Below, one piece after another: positions 34,903 to 44,194 of a DNA stretch of 52,715 nucleotides. The notes beneath the pieces are model-generated. The model saw only the letters and a program-made list of their open reading frames with translations. It had not been told where the DNA came from and made no database searches. Location: NCBI RefSeq assembly GCF_937892565.1, contig NZ_CALAHQ010000009.1, positions 1 to 52,715 of the forward strand, written 5' to 3'. Position numbers and translations under genes: made by a program. This stretch comes from an uncultured Roseicyclus sp. Lineage in GTDB: Bacteria > Pseudomonadota > Alphaproteobacteria > Rhodobacterales > Rhodobacteraceae. Within the stretch, counting starts at the first letter, position 1; every line of letters begins with the position of its first letter.

Positions 34903-35901
34903 ATGCGGTGGGGGTTGATCGGCGCGAGCAATATCGCGGCAAATCACATGATCGGCGCCATTCGTGGCGCGGGCGGCGATATCCGATCGGTGCTGAGTTC
35001 ATCGCCCCAGCGCGCCAAAACCTACGCCGCCGAACATGGCATCGCGCATGGATATGATGATCTGGCCACCATGCTGGCCGCTGACGATCTGGATGCGGTC
35101 TATATTTCGACCACCAATGAAAAGCATCTTGCCCAAGCCTTGGCGGCAATCGCGGCAGGCAAGCATGTGCTTTGCGAAAAGCCCTTGGCGATGTGCGTCG
35201 CCGATGCCGTAGCCATGGTGCAAGCGGCGGATGCGGCGGGTGTGGTGTTTGGAACCAACCATCATCTGCGCAATGCAGGCTCGCATCTGGCGATCCGCGC
35301 TGCTGTGCAGTCGGGCCGCATCGGCGAAGTGCTGAGCATGCGGGTGTTTCACGCGGTCTACCTGCCGCCGTTCCTGCATGGCTGGCGGCTCGACAATCCC
35401 GCCGCGGGTGGCGGCGTGATCGCTGATATCGCGGTCCATGACGCCGACACCGTGCGCTTCCATCTGGGCGAAGACCCGGTTTCCGTGGTCGCCATCGACG
35501 CGGAATCGGGTCTTGGTCAGGGGGTCGAGGATAGCTGCATGTCGGTCTGGTCCATGCCATCTGGCGCGATGGTCATGGCGCATGAAAGCTTTACTCACGC
35601 CCATGCTGAAACCGGGCTTGAGGTGCATGGCACCAAGGGGTCGATCATCGCGCGCAATGTCATGACGCAGCGCCCGGTGGGGCAGATCACCCTGCGAACA
35701 CAAGCCGGCGAGGAAGCGATCACATTCTCCGATCACAATCTCTATGCCCGGGCGATGGATCACTTTCATGCCGCGATCTTGGGACAGGGGCGGCCATCGG
35801 CGGATGGTGTTGACGGGGTCAAATCGCTCGCTGTCGCGGCCGCCGTGGCGCAGGCCGCCAAGACCGGCCAGCGCAGCGTCGTCGATTACGGCGGGATCTG
35901 A
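34903..35901 (+). CDS. Gfo/Idh/MocA-family oxidoreductase
   Basis: This NAD(P)-dependent oxidoreductase of 332 residues begins MRWGLIGASNIAANHMIGAI, with EKPL in HVLCEKPLAM and VIADIAVHDADTVRFHLG carrying the substrate-site Asp and His. TNHHLRNAGSHLAIRA is the usual mid-domain block. The ATG at 34903 has a strong AAGGGGG upstream. Longer in-frame starts lie in the operator region and would encode a non-family leader. It is the first gene of operon B1, so it probably carries out an early oxidation of a sugar, polyol or glycoside. The next gene starts after 3 nt. Confidence 0.92.
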   Translation: MRWGLIGASNIAANHMIGAIRGAGGDIRSVLSSSPQRAKTYAAEHGIAHGYDDLATMLAADDLDAVYISTTNEKHLAQALAAIAAGKHVLCEKPLAMCVADAVAMVQAADAAGVVFGTNHHLRNAGSHLAIRAAVQSGRIGEVLSMRVFHAVYLPPFLHGWRLDNPAAGGGVIADIAVHDADTVRFHLGEDPVSVVAIDAESGLGQGVEDSCMSVWSMPSGAMVMAHESFTHAHAETGLEVHGTKGSIIARNVMTQRPVGQITLRTQAGEEAITFSDHNLYARAMDHFHAAILGQGRPSADGVDGVKSLAVAAAVAQAAKTGQRSVVDYGGI

Positions 35902-35904
35902 GCC

Positions 35905-37476
35905 ATGGGCAAGCACGTCACCGCCGCCGAGGCTGTCGCGCGAATTCCCGACGGGGCGGTTGTCACGGTCTCGTCCTCCTCTGCGCTGGGCTGCCCGGAT
36001 GCGGTGCTGAAAGCCCTGGGCGAGCGGTTCCGGGCCGAGGGGCATCCGTGGGGCCTGACCACGCTGCACCCGATCGCGGCGGGCGACATGTATGGCGTCA
36101 AGGGCATCGACCATATCGCGCAAGATGGCCTGCTGTCGCGGGTGATCGCGGGCAGCTACCCATCCGGGCCATCGACCCTGCCCATGCCCGAGATCTGGCG
36201 CATGATCGTCGAAGATCGCATTGCCGCCTATAATGTGCCATCGGGCATCTTGTTTGACATGCACCGCGATGTTGCGGCGCGCCGGGCCGGTGTGCTGACC
36301 AAGGTCGGTCTCGACACCTTTGTCGATCCAATCCGCGAGGGCTGCGCGATGAACGCCAAGGGGGCCGCCGCCCCCATCGTCGGCCGCATCACATTCGGCG
36401 GACAGACATGGCTGCATTTCCCCAATATCGTGCCCAGCATTGCCATCATCCGTGCCACCACCGCCGATGAGCGCGGCAACCTGACTTATGAACATGAAGG
36501 GGCCTATCTGGGTGCGCTCGATCAGGCGATCGCGGTACGCAACCACGGCGGGCTGGTGATCGCGCAGGTCAAGCGCATGACGGCGGCGGGCAGCTTGCGG
36601 CCCCATGACGTGCATGTGCCGGGGCATCTGGTTGATCTGATCGTGGTGGCCCCGGACCAGAAGCAGACGACCGAAACCATTTATGATCCCGCCATCTCGG
36701 GCGAGATCATGCGCCCATGGGACAGTTTCGCCCTTGGCGAACACGGCGTCGAAAAAGTGATTGCGCGCCGCGCCGCGATGGAGCTGAAGCGCGGCCAGAC
36801 CGCAAACCTTGGCTTTGGCATTTCCGCGATGGTGCCGCGGATCTTGCTGGAAGAAGGCCATGCGCAGGCCGTGACATGGGCCATCGAACAGGGTGCGGTT
36901 GGTGGCATGCCGCTGACCGGCTTTGCCTTTGGGTGCGCGTCAAACGCCGATGCCTTTGTGCCCTCTCCGGCGCAGTTCACCTATTTTCAGGGGGGCGGCT
37001 TTGATCAGACCTTCTTGTCATTCCTCGAGGTGGATGTGGCGGGGAATGTGAATGTCTCGAAGCTTGGCAAGAAACCCTATCTGACCGCCGGTTGTGGTGG
37101 TTTTGTGGATATCACGGCGCATGCGAGAAAGATCGTCTTTTCCGGCTTTTTCGAAGCCGGGGCCGAGCTTGATCTGTCGGATACGGGTCTGCGCGTCACC
37201 AAGCCCGGCAAATTCCCAAAGATGGTGGATGCGGTCGAACATGTCACCTTTTCGGGGGCCCGCGCGGTCGAGCAGGGGCAGCATGTGACCTATGTGACCG
37301 AGCGTTGCGTGATCCGCCTGACACCCAAGGGGTTGGTGGCGGTCGAAGTGATGCCGGGGATCGACCCTGAACGCGACATCGTGGCGGCCAGTGGCGGGCG
37401 CGTCAGCCTGGCCGAAAATGCCACTGCCATGCCGCTTGCGCTCTTGCGCGATCAGCCCATGGGCTGGGCACCATGA
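35905..37476 (+). CDS. Acyl-CoA:carboxylate CoA-transferase (family I, fused alpha-beta)
   Basis: This protein of 523 residues has both halves of a family I CoA-transferase in one chain, like propionate CoA-transferase and YdiF. The N-terminal half has VTAAEAVARIPDGAVVTVSSS. The C-terminal half has NLGFGISAMVPRIL and IEQGAVGGMPLTGF, where Glu328 aligns with the catalytic Glu that forms the CoA thioester. A long beta-type end follows (FEAGAELDLSDTGLRVTKPGK). It would activate a carboxylic acid produced in the pathway at the expense of acetyl-CoA or succinyl-CoA. The stop overlaps the next start by 4 nt. Confidence 0.88.
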   Translation: MGKHVTAAEAVARIPDGAVVTVSSSSALGCPDAVLKALGERFRAEGHPWGLTTLHPIAAGDMYGVKGIDHIAQDGLLSRVIAGSYPSGPSTLPMPEIWRMIVEDRIAAYNVPSGILFDMHRDVAARRAGVLTKVGLDTFVDPIREGCAMNAKGAAAPIVGRITFGGQTWLHFPNIVPSIAIIRATTADERGNLTYEHEGAYLGALDQAIAVRNHGGLVIAQVKRMTAAGSLRPHDVHVPGHLVDLIVVAPDQKQTTETIYDPAISGEIMRPWDSFALGEHGVEKVIARRAAMELKRGQTANLGFGISAMVPRILLEEGHAQAVTWAIEQGAVGGMPLTGFAFGCASNADAFVPSPAQFTYFQGGGFDQTFLSFLEVDVAGNVNVSKLGKKPYLTAGCGGFVDITAHARKIVFSGFFEAGAELDLSDTGLRVTKPGKFPKMVDAVEHVTFSGARAVEQGQHVTYVTERCVIRLTPKGLVAVEVMPGIDPERDIVAASGGRVSLAENATAMPLALLRDQPMGWAP

Positions 37477-38240
37477 GCGCGGTTCACCTCAAGATCGATG
37501 GGGCCATTGCCCATATCGTGCTGGATAACCCCGCCAAGCTGAACGCCTTTACCCCCCAGATGCTGGTTCAGTTGGAGACGCATTGCGCCACGCTGGAGCA
37601 ATCCGCCGATATCCGCGGCGTCATCTTGCGCGCCGAAGGGACGCGCGCCTTTTGTGCGGGTGCCGACATCACGGCATGGGCATCGCTATCGCCTTTTGAT
37701 TTCGCGCGCCTTTGGGTGCGCGACGGGCATCGCGTTTTTGACCGCTTGGCGCGGCTGTCGAAACCCACCATCGCGGTGATCCATGCCCATGCCTTTGGCG
37801 GCGGGCTGGAATTGGCGGCCAGTTGCGATATCCGCGTCATGGCGTCTTGCGCGACACTTGCCCTTCCCGAGGCGCAGCTGGGCATCGTGCCGGGCTGGTC
37901 GGGCACGCAGCGGCTGGCGCGGCTTTTGCCCGAACCGGTGCTGAAAGACATGGCGCTGTTTGGTCGCCGCATCGATGCCACGCGCGCGCATGGTTTGGGC
38001 TTTGTGGCCGAGATCGCGGAGGATCCGCTGTCTGTGGCCGTGGCGATTGCCGATGGCGTTGCCAAATCTTCGCCCCGCGCGGTCGAGGTGGCAAAATATC
38101 TGATCCATGCAGCGGTGGGCGAAGATCGTTCGGCCATGATCGAGGCCTTGGGTGGCGGGATGATCGCAGCCAGCGCCGACAAGGCCGAAGGCGTGGCGGC
38201 CTTTGCCGCGAAACGCAAACCCGAATTTCCCGGAACCTGA
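37473..38240 (+). CDS. Enoyl-CoA hydratase/isomerase family protein
   Basis: This crotonase-fold enzyme of 255 residues has LDNPAKLNAFTPQM at the start, the oxyanion-hole segment RAFCAGADITAW near 60 and HAFGGGLELAASCDIRV near 108, and the catalytic-region LPEAQLGIVPGWSGTQRL near 130. Both Glu positions of typical hydratases can be placed, at LELAAS and LPEAQL. Hydration, dehydration or retro-Claisen cleavage of an acyl-CoA are all possible. Placed after the CoA-transferase, it presumably works on the CoA ester that enzyme makes. It is coupled upstream by a 4-nt overlap. Confidence 0.9.
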   Translation: MSAVHLKIDGAIAHIVLDNPAKLNAFTPQMLVQLETHCATLEQSADIRGVILRAEGTRAFCAGADITAWASLSPFDFARLWVRDGHRVFDRLARLSKPTIAVIHAHAFGGGLELAASCDIRVMASCATLALPEAQLGIVPGWSGTQRLARLLPEPVLKDMALFGRRIDATRAHGLGFVAEIAEDPLSVAVAIADGVAKSSPRAVEVAKYLIHAAVGEDRSAMIEALGGGMIAASADKAEGVAAFAAKRKPEFPGT

Positions 38241-38243
38241 CCC

Positions 38244-39767
38244 ATGCAAGACCTGACCGTGATCCCCGCCACCAACGCCGCCGGGTTGCCCGATGCGCCG
38301 CTGCGCTTGCGGCACTGGATCGGCGGGGCATGGGTGGACAGCGCCGATGGGGCCACAAGCCTGCGTGCATCGCCAGCCCATGGGGTGGCGGTGTCGGTCG
38401 CGGCCAAAGGCAGCCGGGCCGAGGCCTGTGCGGCGATTGCCGCCGCGCGCGCGGCCTTTGACGCAGGCGATTGGGCGCGCTCTTCGGGCAAGGATCGGGC
38501 CACGCTGCTGCTCAGGGTGGCCGATCTGATCGACCGCGACCGTGCCAGGATCGCCCGGCAGGAGGTGCTGGAATCTGGCAAGCCCATCACGCAAGCCATG
38601 GCCGAAATCGAAGGTGCGGCCGATATCTGGCGCTACGCCGCCGCTCTTGCCCGCACGATGCATGGCGACAGCCACAACAGCCTTGGTCCCGACATGCTGG
38701 GGCTTGTGCTCAAGGAACCGATCGGGGTCGTGTCGCTGATCACGCCGTGGAATTTTCCGTTTCTGATCATCTCGCAAAAGCTGCCCTTTGCGCTGGCGGC
38801 GGGTTGCACGGCGGTGGTCAAGCCCTCCGAGCTGACGCCGGGCACCACGGTGATGCTCGGGCAACTTCTGGAAGAAGCGGGGCTGCCGGCGGGTGTGTGC
38901 AATATCGTTCTGGGCTATGGCGATCCGGTCGGCGCGGTGCTGTCGTCGGATGCCCGTGTCGACATGGTCAGCTTTACCGGATCGACCGCCGTGGGCAAAC
39001 GCATCACGGCCGCGGCAAGCGCCACGCTGAAAAAGGTCAGTCTTGAGCTGGGTGGCAAGAACCCGCAGGTGATCTTTGCCGATGCCGATCTGGAACAAGC
39101 GGCCGACGCCATCGCCTTTGGGGTCTATTTCAACGCGGGCGAATGTTGCAATTCGGGCAGCCGCATCATCGTGCATCAAGATGTGGCCGCTGCGCTGGTC
39201 GACAAGATCGTGGCCCTGAGCCGCCGTGTGCCCTTTGGCGACCCGCTCGACCCGCGCACGCAGGTTGGCGCGATCATCACCCCCGAGCATCTGGCCAAGA
39301 TCGACGGCTATGTGCAAGCTGCGGTGGCCGCCGGCGCGCGGTTGGCCCTTGGGGGTGCCACGCTGGATGTGGGGGGGCTTGGCGCGCAATTCTACCAGCC
39401 CACCATCGTCACCGATGTGCGCCCCGACATGGCCATCGCGCGCGAAGAGGTATTCGGCCCGGTCTTGTCGGTGCTGACCTTTCGCACGGCATCCGAGGCG
39501 ATCGCGCTTGCCAATGACGCGGCCTATGGGCTTTCGGCCGGGGTCTGGAGCCGCGATGTCTCTACCTGTCTTGATTTCGTGCGCAGGGTTCGGGCAGGCA
39601 CGGTCTGGACCAACACATGGATGGATGGCTTTGCAGAACTGCCCTTTGGCGGGTTCAGGGAAAGCGGACAGGGCCGTGAATTGGGCCGCTACGGGCTTGA
39701 GGAATTTCTGGAACTCAAGACCGTGCAGATGCGTATCGGGGCAACGCGGGGGGCGTGGGTCGGATGA
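38244..39767 (+). CDS. Aldehyde dehydrogenase
   Basis: This NAD(P)-dependent aldehyde dehydrogenase of 507 residues shows the cofactor segment ITPWNFPFLI, the FTGSTAVGKRI turn, the general-base Glu in SLELGGKNPQVIF and the nucleophilic Cys in NAGECCNSGSR. The C-terminal FGGFRESGQGRELG block is also present. It resembles betaine- or gamma-aminobutyraldehyde-type enzymes by eye, but the substrate is open. It would oxidise an aldehyde to the acid used by the CoA-transferase. It is the last gene of operon B1 and meets the convergent LacI gene after 8 nt, with no room for a long terminator. Confidence 0.93.
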   Translation: MQDLTVIPATNAAGLPDAPLRLRHWIGGAWVDSADGATSLRASPAHGVAVSVAAKGSRAEACAAIAAARAAFDAGDWARSSGKDRATLLLRVADLIDRDRARIARQEVLESGKPITQAMAEIEGAADIWRYAAALARTMHGDSHNSLGPDMLGLVLKEPIGVVSLITPWNFPFLIISQKLPFALAAGCTAVVKPSELTPGTTVMLGQLLEEAGLPAGVCNIVLGYGDPVGAVLSSDARVDMVSFTGSTAVGKRITAAASATLKKVSLELGGKNPQVIFADADLEQAADAIAFGVYFNAGECCNSGSRIIVHQDVAAALVDKIVALSRRVPFGDPLDPRTQVGAIITPEHLAKIDGYVQAAVAAGARLALGGATLDVGGLGAQFYQPTIVTDVRPDMAIAREEVFGPVLSVLTFRTASEAIALANDAAYGLSAGVWSRDVSTCLDFVRRVRAGTVWTNTWMDGFAELPFGGFRESGQGRELGRYGLEEFLELKTVQMRIGATRGAWVG

Positions 39768-39775
39768 CCAAGACC

Positions 39776-40789
39776 TTAGCCGCGCAAATCCTGTTGGGGT
39801 TGAAACAGGCGGTTCAACCGCTCTGGCGGCTCGCCATTCATGCGCCGCAAAAGCATTTCGGCCATGGCGCGGCCCGTGGCGCGCAGATCTTCGAACACGG
39901 TGTCGATGCGGGGGCGGATATTGTCAAAGATCGGCGAAGCGCGCTTGGCCACGATATCGGCATCCACCCCATGCACGGCCCCCGTATCGGTCAGCGTGGC
40001 CAGCGCCAGCAACGCCGTCACCTCACCCACGCAGACATAGCCATCGGGCGGGTGGGTCGTGCGACGCCCGCGCATCAATGCCGCCGCAATCTCGGGCGGG
40101 GGGCTGTCGAGCGTGACACCGGCAACGATCTCATGATCGATCCCGGCTTCGCGAACGGCCGACAAGAACCCATAGCGCAAATGCTGGGTAAAGGTGAACT
40201 GATCGCCCGGCAGCACAAGGCTGATCCGGCGGCGCCCCTTGGCGACCAAATGTCTGACCGCTTGGCGCGCAAAGGCTTCATTGTCGAAATCGACCCAAGG
40301 ATGGGGTGTCGTGAATTCCGTCCGGCCGTGGCTGACAAAGGGGAAATCTGCCTCCATCAACAACCGGACGCGCGGGTCAAAGGCTTCGGTCCGGGTAAAC
40401 AGAAGGCCGTCGGCAAGGTTGTTGCGCAAGATGGTGCGCACCGGCACCAGCCGATCTTCGCCGGGGTTGTCGGGCACCACGGTGACGGAATAGCCGGTGC
40501 CGGCCAGCACCTCGGTGATGCCCGACAGGAATTCCTGGGTGAACCCGAGAAATTCATGCTGGGTGTTGAGCAGCAAGCTGATCACCTGTGTGCGCCCGGT
40601 GCGCAGGCGGCGCGCGGCGCGGTCAGGCACATAGCCCAACCGCGTGGCCGCGGCAGAAACCGTTTCGCGGGTGCGCGCGGCGATTCGCGGATCACCCGCC
40701 AAAGCACGCGAAACCGTCGCAACGGCAAAGCCCGTCTCCTGCGACAGGGTGCGCAAGGTCGGCTTGTCGCCTTGGATATCGTCGCCCAT
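39776..40789 (-). CDS. LacI-family transcriptional regulator (faces sugar ABC operon)
   Basis: This repressor of 337 residues has an N-terminal helix-turn-helix (PTLRTLSQETGFAVATVSRAL) with hinge segment YVPDRAARRLRTGRT, followed by a periplasmic-binding-protein-type sugar-sensing domain. A typical C-terminal segment is RIDTVFEDLRATGRAMAEMLLRR. I choose the ATG at 40789 because the upstream extension contains the operator itself. The divergent sugar importer lies 241 bp away. The two AACGTTTCAAT-containing sites in that gap are the probable binding places, giving autoregulation and control of the importer. Confidence 0.92.
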   Translation of the reverse strand: MGDDIQGDKPTLRTLSQETGFAVATVSRALAGDPRIAARTRETVSAAATRLGYVPDRAARRLRTGRTQVISLLLNTQHEFLGFTQEFLSGITEVLAGTGYSVTVVPDNPGEDRLVPVRTILRNNLADGLLFTRTEAFDPRVRLLMEADFPFVSHGRTEFTTPHPWVDFDNEAFARQAVRHLVAKGRRRISLVLPGDQFTFTQHLRYGFLSAVREAGIDHEIVAGVTLDSPPPEIAAALMRGRRTTHPPDGYVCVGEVTALLALATLTDTGAVHGVDADIVAKRASPIFDNIRPRIDTVFEDLRATGRAMAEMLLRRMNGEPPERLNRLFQPQQDLRG

Positions 40790-41030
40790 TGCCGCGCGTC
40801 GCCCTTGGGTTGTGGTGCGGGCTATAGTGACCAAGTTTTCAAACGTTTCAATAGCCAAAAAGGCAGGAAATTTTTTTCTGCAACGGGGAAGAATCGGCAT
40901 TTTCAAGCCGATTATGCCGAAAACTGTGGAATCAGCAGTTGCAATTTGGGGTTGACGCGACCCCAATTTATAACGTTTCAATTGCTGCAGGCCCGATAAG
41001 GGCGATGGTCAATCAGGGAGGAACCGAGAC
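40790..41030. promoter_or_regulatory. Divergent promoter/operator region of the sugar importer
   Basis: Two LacI-type sites with central CG are visible: TTCAAACGTTTCAA at 40838-40851, before the regulator gene, and TTATAACGTTTCAA at 40968-40981, before the importer. They share AACGTTTCAAT (40842-40852 and 40972-40982) in the same orientation, 130 bp apart, a distance that would allow looping. Between them lie an inverted repeat TCGGCAT/ATGCCGA (40894-40920) and a 7-bp stem TTGGGGT/ACCCCAA (40946-40966). The latter contains a -35-like TTGACG at 40952-40957. GGGAGGAAC precedes the importer start. Confidence 0.6.
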
Positions 41031-42281
41031 ATGACCGTGATGAAGAAACTACACATGACTGCTGCCGTTCTGGCGTTGTCGACCACTGCGGTCGCAGCGC
41101 AAGAAGTTGAAGTGCTGCACTGGTGGACCTCCGGTGGCGAAGCTGCCGCCGTGGGCACATTGCGCGACACGCTGGCCGCGGGCGGCATCAGCTGGCTGGA
41201 CATGCCCGTTGCAGGCGGCGGTGGCTCGGACGCCATGACCGTCTTGCGCGCGCGCGTCACCGCAGGCGACGCGCCGACCGCGGTGCAGATGCTTGGCTTC
41301 TCGATCCAGGACTGGGCCGCCGAAGGTGCTTTGGCCAACCTCGACGCGCTGGCCGCCGAACAGGGTTGGGCCGCTGTCGTGCCCGCGGCACTGCAGCGTT
41401 TCTCGACCTACAACGGAAGCTGGGTTGCCGCACCCGTCAACGTCCACTCGACCAACTGGGTCTGGGCCAACACCGCGCTGATGGCCGAGCTTGGCATCAG
41501 CCAGCCGACCTCTTGGGAAGAATTCGTGGCCGCGATGGAGACCGCAAAGGCCGCAGGCAAGACCGCGCTCGCGCATGGTGGTCAGGCATGGCAGGAAGCG
41601 ACCATGTTCGACTCGATGGTGATGGGTGCCGGTGGCCCCGATTTCTATCAGGCCGCGATGGTCGATCTTGACCCCGCAGCGCTGGGTTCGGACACGATGG
41701 TCGAAGCCTTCAACCGCATGGCAACGCTGCGCGGCTTTGTTGACGACAACTTCTCGGGCCGTGACTGGAACCTTGCCACCGCAATGGTCATCAGCGGCGA
41801 TGCGCTGTTCCAGATCATGGGTGACTGGGCCAAGGGCGAGTTCGTCAATGCCGGCATGACCGCTGGCAACGAGTTCACCTGTTTCCGCGTGCCCGGCACC
41901 GAAGGCACCGTGACCTTCAACTCTGACCAGTTTGCGATGTTCAACGTCACCGATCCTGCCGCGCAGCAAGCACAGCTTGCCATGGCATCGGCCGTGTTGA
42001 GCCCGGAATTCCAGGTGGCATTCAACCTGGTCAAGGGTTCGGTGCCCGCACGCACCGACATCCCGGCGGATCAGTTCGACATGTGTGGTCAGATGGGCAT
42101 GGCACAATTGGCCGAAGCGGGCGCCTCGGGCGGTCTGTTCGGCTCGATGGCACATGGCCATGCCAACCCACCTTCGGTTCAGAATGCGATGTATGACGTG
42201 ATCACCGCCCACTTCAACGGTGAATACGACGCGGCCACCGCTGCGGCCGAACTCGTCACCGCGGTCGAGATCGCTCAGTAA
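41031..42281 (+). CDS. Sugar ABC importer, periplasmic binding protein (glucose-type)
   Basis: This carbohydrate-binding protein of 416 residues has a Sec signal peptide ([20 protein letters not shown], cleavage before QEVEVLHWW). The body follows the extracellular solute-binding family 1 plan: [39 protein letters not shown] and the late [16 protein letters not shown]. These features resemble glucose/mannose binding proteins of Pseudomonas and Thermus. The ATG at 41031 has GGGAGGAAC upstream; an ATG 9 nt further is also possible. It is followed by a terminator-like hairpin that should leave it more abundant than the permeases. Confidence 0.92.
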   Translation: MTVMKKLHMTAAVLALSTTAVAAQEVEVLHWWTSGGEAAAVGTLRDTLAAGGISWLDMPVAGGGGSDAMTVLRARVTAGDAPTAVQMLGFSIQDWAAEGALANLDALAAEQGWAAVVPAALQRFSTYNGSWVAAPVNVHSTNWVWANTALMAELGISQPTSWEEFVAAMETAKAAGKTALAHGGQAWQEATMFDSMVMGAGGPDFYQAAMVDLDPAALGSDTMVEAFNRMATLRGFVDDNFSGRDWNLATAMVISGDALFQIMGDWAKGEFVNAGMTAGNEFTCFRVPGTEGTVTFNSDQFAMFNVTDPAAQQAQLAMASAVLSPEFQVAFNLVKGSVPARTDIPADQFDMCGQMGMAQLAEAGASGGLFGSMAHGHANPPSVQNAMYDVITAHFNGEYDAATAAAELVTAVEIAQ

Positions 42282-42296
42282 TCTGCACCACCATGG

Positions 42297-42329
42297 CCGG
42301 CCCCGAGATCATCGGGGCCGGTCTTTTTT
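42297..42329 (+). terminator. Rho-independent terminator-like hairpin after the sugar-binding protein
   Basis: CCGGCCCCGA at 42297-42306 pairs with TCGGGGCCGG at 42312-42321 around a 5-nt loop and is followed by TCTTTTTTG. This is a complete intrinsic-terminator signal inside the operon, 54 nt before the permease start. Partial read-through would set the binding-protein to permease ratio. Confidence 0.85.
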
Positions 42330-42382
42330 GTAGGGCCGGACAGGTCCAGGCCAGACACATCAAGACAGAAGGGGGGCGCCGG

Positions 42383-43282
42383 ATGGCCGCATCGACCGAT
42401 ACGGGCGTTGATCTGCGCACGCGCCTTCAGACATGGTTACCCAAGCTTGTCTTGGCGCCCTCGCTTGCGATCATGCTGGTCTTTGTCTACGGCTTCATCG
42501 CCTTTACCATTTACCTCAGCTTTACCGACAGCCGCATGTTGCCGTCTTTTGGCTGGGTGGGCTGGGACAATTACGACCGCCTCTTTCGCATCCGCGAATG
42601 GAACACGGCGCTGAGCAACCTTGCGGTTTTCGCCGTGCTCTACATCGGCATCTCGACGCTGATCGGGCTGACCCTTGCGATATTGCTGGATCAGAAAATC
42701 CGGGGCGAAGGGGTGTTGCGCCCGATCTTTCTTTATCCCATGGCGTTGAGCTTCATCGTGACCGGCACCGCATGGAAGTGGTTTCTCGATCCCGCAATCG
42801 GGCTTGAAAACACGATGCAGCTCTGGGGCTGGGACAGCTTCAGCTTTACATGGATCAAGGACCGCGAAATGGCGATCTACACCGTCGTCATCGCCGCGGT
42901 CTGGCAATCCTCGGGGTTTGTGATGGCCATGTTTCTGGCGGGCCTGCGCGGGATCGACAATGAGATCTTGAAAGCCGCCCAGATCGACGGCGCGTCAAAC
43001 TGGAACCTCTATCGTCGGATCATTCTGCCACAGCTGCGCCCTGCGTTCCTGTCGGCTTTTGTGATCCTCAGCCACCTTGCGATCAAATCCTACGATCTGG
43101 TGATTGCGCTGACCGGCGGCGGCCCGGGCAATGCCACGGCGCTGCCGGCCACCTTCATGTATTCCTACACCTTCACCCGAAACCAGATGGGGATCGGCGC
43201 GGCATCGGCGGTGATCATGCTGATGACCATCGCGGCGATCATGGTTCCCTACCTGTATGCAGAGCTGAAGGAAAAGAAGTGA
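42383..43282 (+). CDS. Sugar ABC importer permease 1
   Basis: This inner-membrane permease of 299 residues is MalF-class without the large extra domain, with about six helices. The first is at LAPSLAIMLVFVYGFIAFTI. The EAA loop reads EILKAAQIDGASNWNLYRRIILPQLRPAF, the ATPase contact site. The family pattern SYDLVIALTGGGPGNAT follows. It begins at the ATG at 42383, preceded by AGAAGGGGGG; the longer frame would start inside the terminator hairpin. It shares one base with the next permease gene. Confidence 0.93.
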   Translation: MAASTDTGVDLRTRLQTWLPKLVLAPSLAIMLVFVYGFIAFTIYLSFTDSRMLPSFGWVGWDNYDRLFRIREWNTALSNLAVFAVLYIGISTLIGLTLAILLDQKIRGEGVLRPIFLYPMALSFIVTGTAWKWFLDPAIGLENTMQLWGWDSFSFTWIKDREMAIYTVVIAAVWQSSGFVMAMFLAGLRGIDNEILKAAQIDGASNWNLYRRIILPQLRPAFLSAFVILSHLAIKSYDLVIALTGGGPGNATALPATFMYSYTFTRNQMGIGAASAVIMLMTIAAIMVPYLYAELKEKK

Positions 43283-44163
43283 TGGCCGTCGCATCGCCCG
43301 ATACCGCCATTCGCACCTCGCGCATCACGCGGGTGTTTATCTATCTGTTCTTGCTGCTGTTTGCGTTGTTCTATCTCTTGCCCTTCGGGATCATGCTGGT
43401 GAACTCGCTCAAGCCGCTATCCGAGATCACCGGCGGCAACATGATCGCCTTGCCACAGGACTGGACGATCGCGCCCTGGCTGTCGGCATGGTCCACCGCC
43501 CAAATCGGCGTCGAGCCGACCGGGCTTCGCCCGTATTTCGTGAACTCGCTGGTGATGGCCATTCCCGCCGTCGTGCTGTCGACGATGGTCGGTGCCTTGA
43601 ACGGCTATGTGCTGACCAAGTGGCAATTTCGCGGATCGACGATCATTTTCGGGTTGTTGCTGTTTTCCTGCTTTATCCCGTTCCAGATCGTGCTCATCCC
43701 GATGGCGCGTATCCTGGGGCTTTTGGACATTGCGGGAAGCACGCCGGGCCTGATCCTGGTGCATTTCGTCTATGGGATCGGCTTCACGACGCTGTATTTC
43801 CGCAACTACTATGCCGCCTTTCCGACCGAACTGGTGCGTGCCGCCCAGATCGATGGTGCGGGCTTCTTTCAGATTTTCTGGCGCATCATGCTGCCATCAT
43901 CGGGGCCCATCATCGCGGTCAGCTTCATCTGGCAGTTCACCAACATCTGGAACGATTTTCTGTTCGGGGCGTCCTTTGCCAGCGGTGGATCAGCCCCGAT
44001 GACTGTGGCACTGAACAACCTTGTGAACTCATCCACGGGGGTGCGCGAATACAACGTGCATTTCGCGGGCGCCATCATGGCGGCCGCCCCAACGCTGCTC
44101 GTCTATATCGTCGCCGGCCGCTATTTCGTGCGTGGTCTTATGGCGGGGAGTGTGAAGGGATGA
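43282..44163 (+). CDS. Sugar ABC importer permease 2
   Basis: This MalG-class permease of 293 residues has a first helix at FIYLFLLLFALFYLLPFGIM and the motif NSLKPLSEI. The EAA loop ELVRAAQIDGAGFFQIFWRIMLPSSGP is near residue 200. The end GRYFVRGLMAGSVKG is standard for the family. Either the ATG at 43282 (TGATG overlap) or the GTG at 43279 (GTGA overlap) could start it, and I keep the ATG. It is followed by two palindromes, not by the ATPase directly. Confidence 0.93.
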   Translation: MAVASPDTAIRTSRITRVFIYLFLLLFALFYLLPFGIMLVNSLKPLSEITGGNMIALPQDWTIAPWLSAWSTAQIGVEPTGLRPYFVNSLVMAIPAVVLSTMVGALNGYVLTKWQFRGSTIIFGLLLFSCFIPFQIVLIPMARILGLLDIAGSTPGLILVHFVYGIGFTTLYFRNYYAAFPTELVRAAQIDGAGFFQIFWRIMLPSSGPIIAVSFIWQFTNIWNDFLFGASFASGGSAPMTVALNNLVNSSTGVREYNVHFAGAIMAAAPTLLVYIVAGRYFVRGLMAGSVKG

Positions 44164-44166
44164 GCA

Positions 44167-44188
44167 CGAATTTTCGTACGAAAATTCG
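44167..44188. repeat. 22-bp perfect palindrome 1, core TTTCGTACGAAA
   Basis: The 22 bases read the same on both strands. The centre is GTAC, flanked by AATTTTC and its complement, with CG ends. It starts four bases after the permease stop. In RNA it would form a 9-bp stem with a GUAC loop. It shares the 12-bp core TTTCGTACGAAA with the second palindrome, while the arms differ. Confidence 0.9.
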
Positions 44189-44194
44189 CATCTG

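Noticed and set aside
40790..40981. Upstream extension of the LacI regulator (start at 40981)
   Set aside because: The extension covers both candidate operators and promoter repeats and would put 64 non-family residues before the helix-turn-helix.
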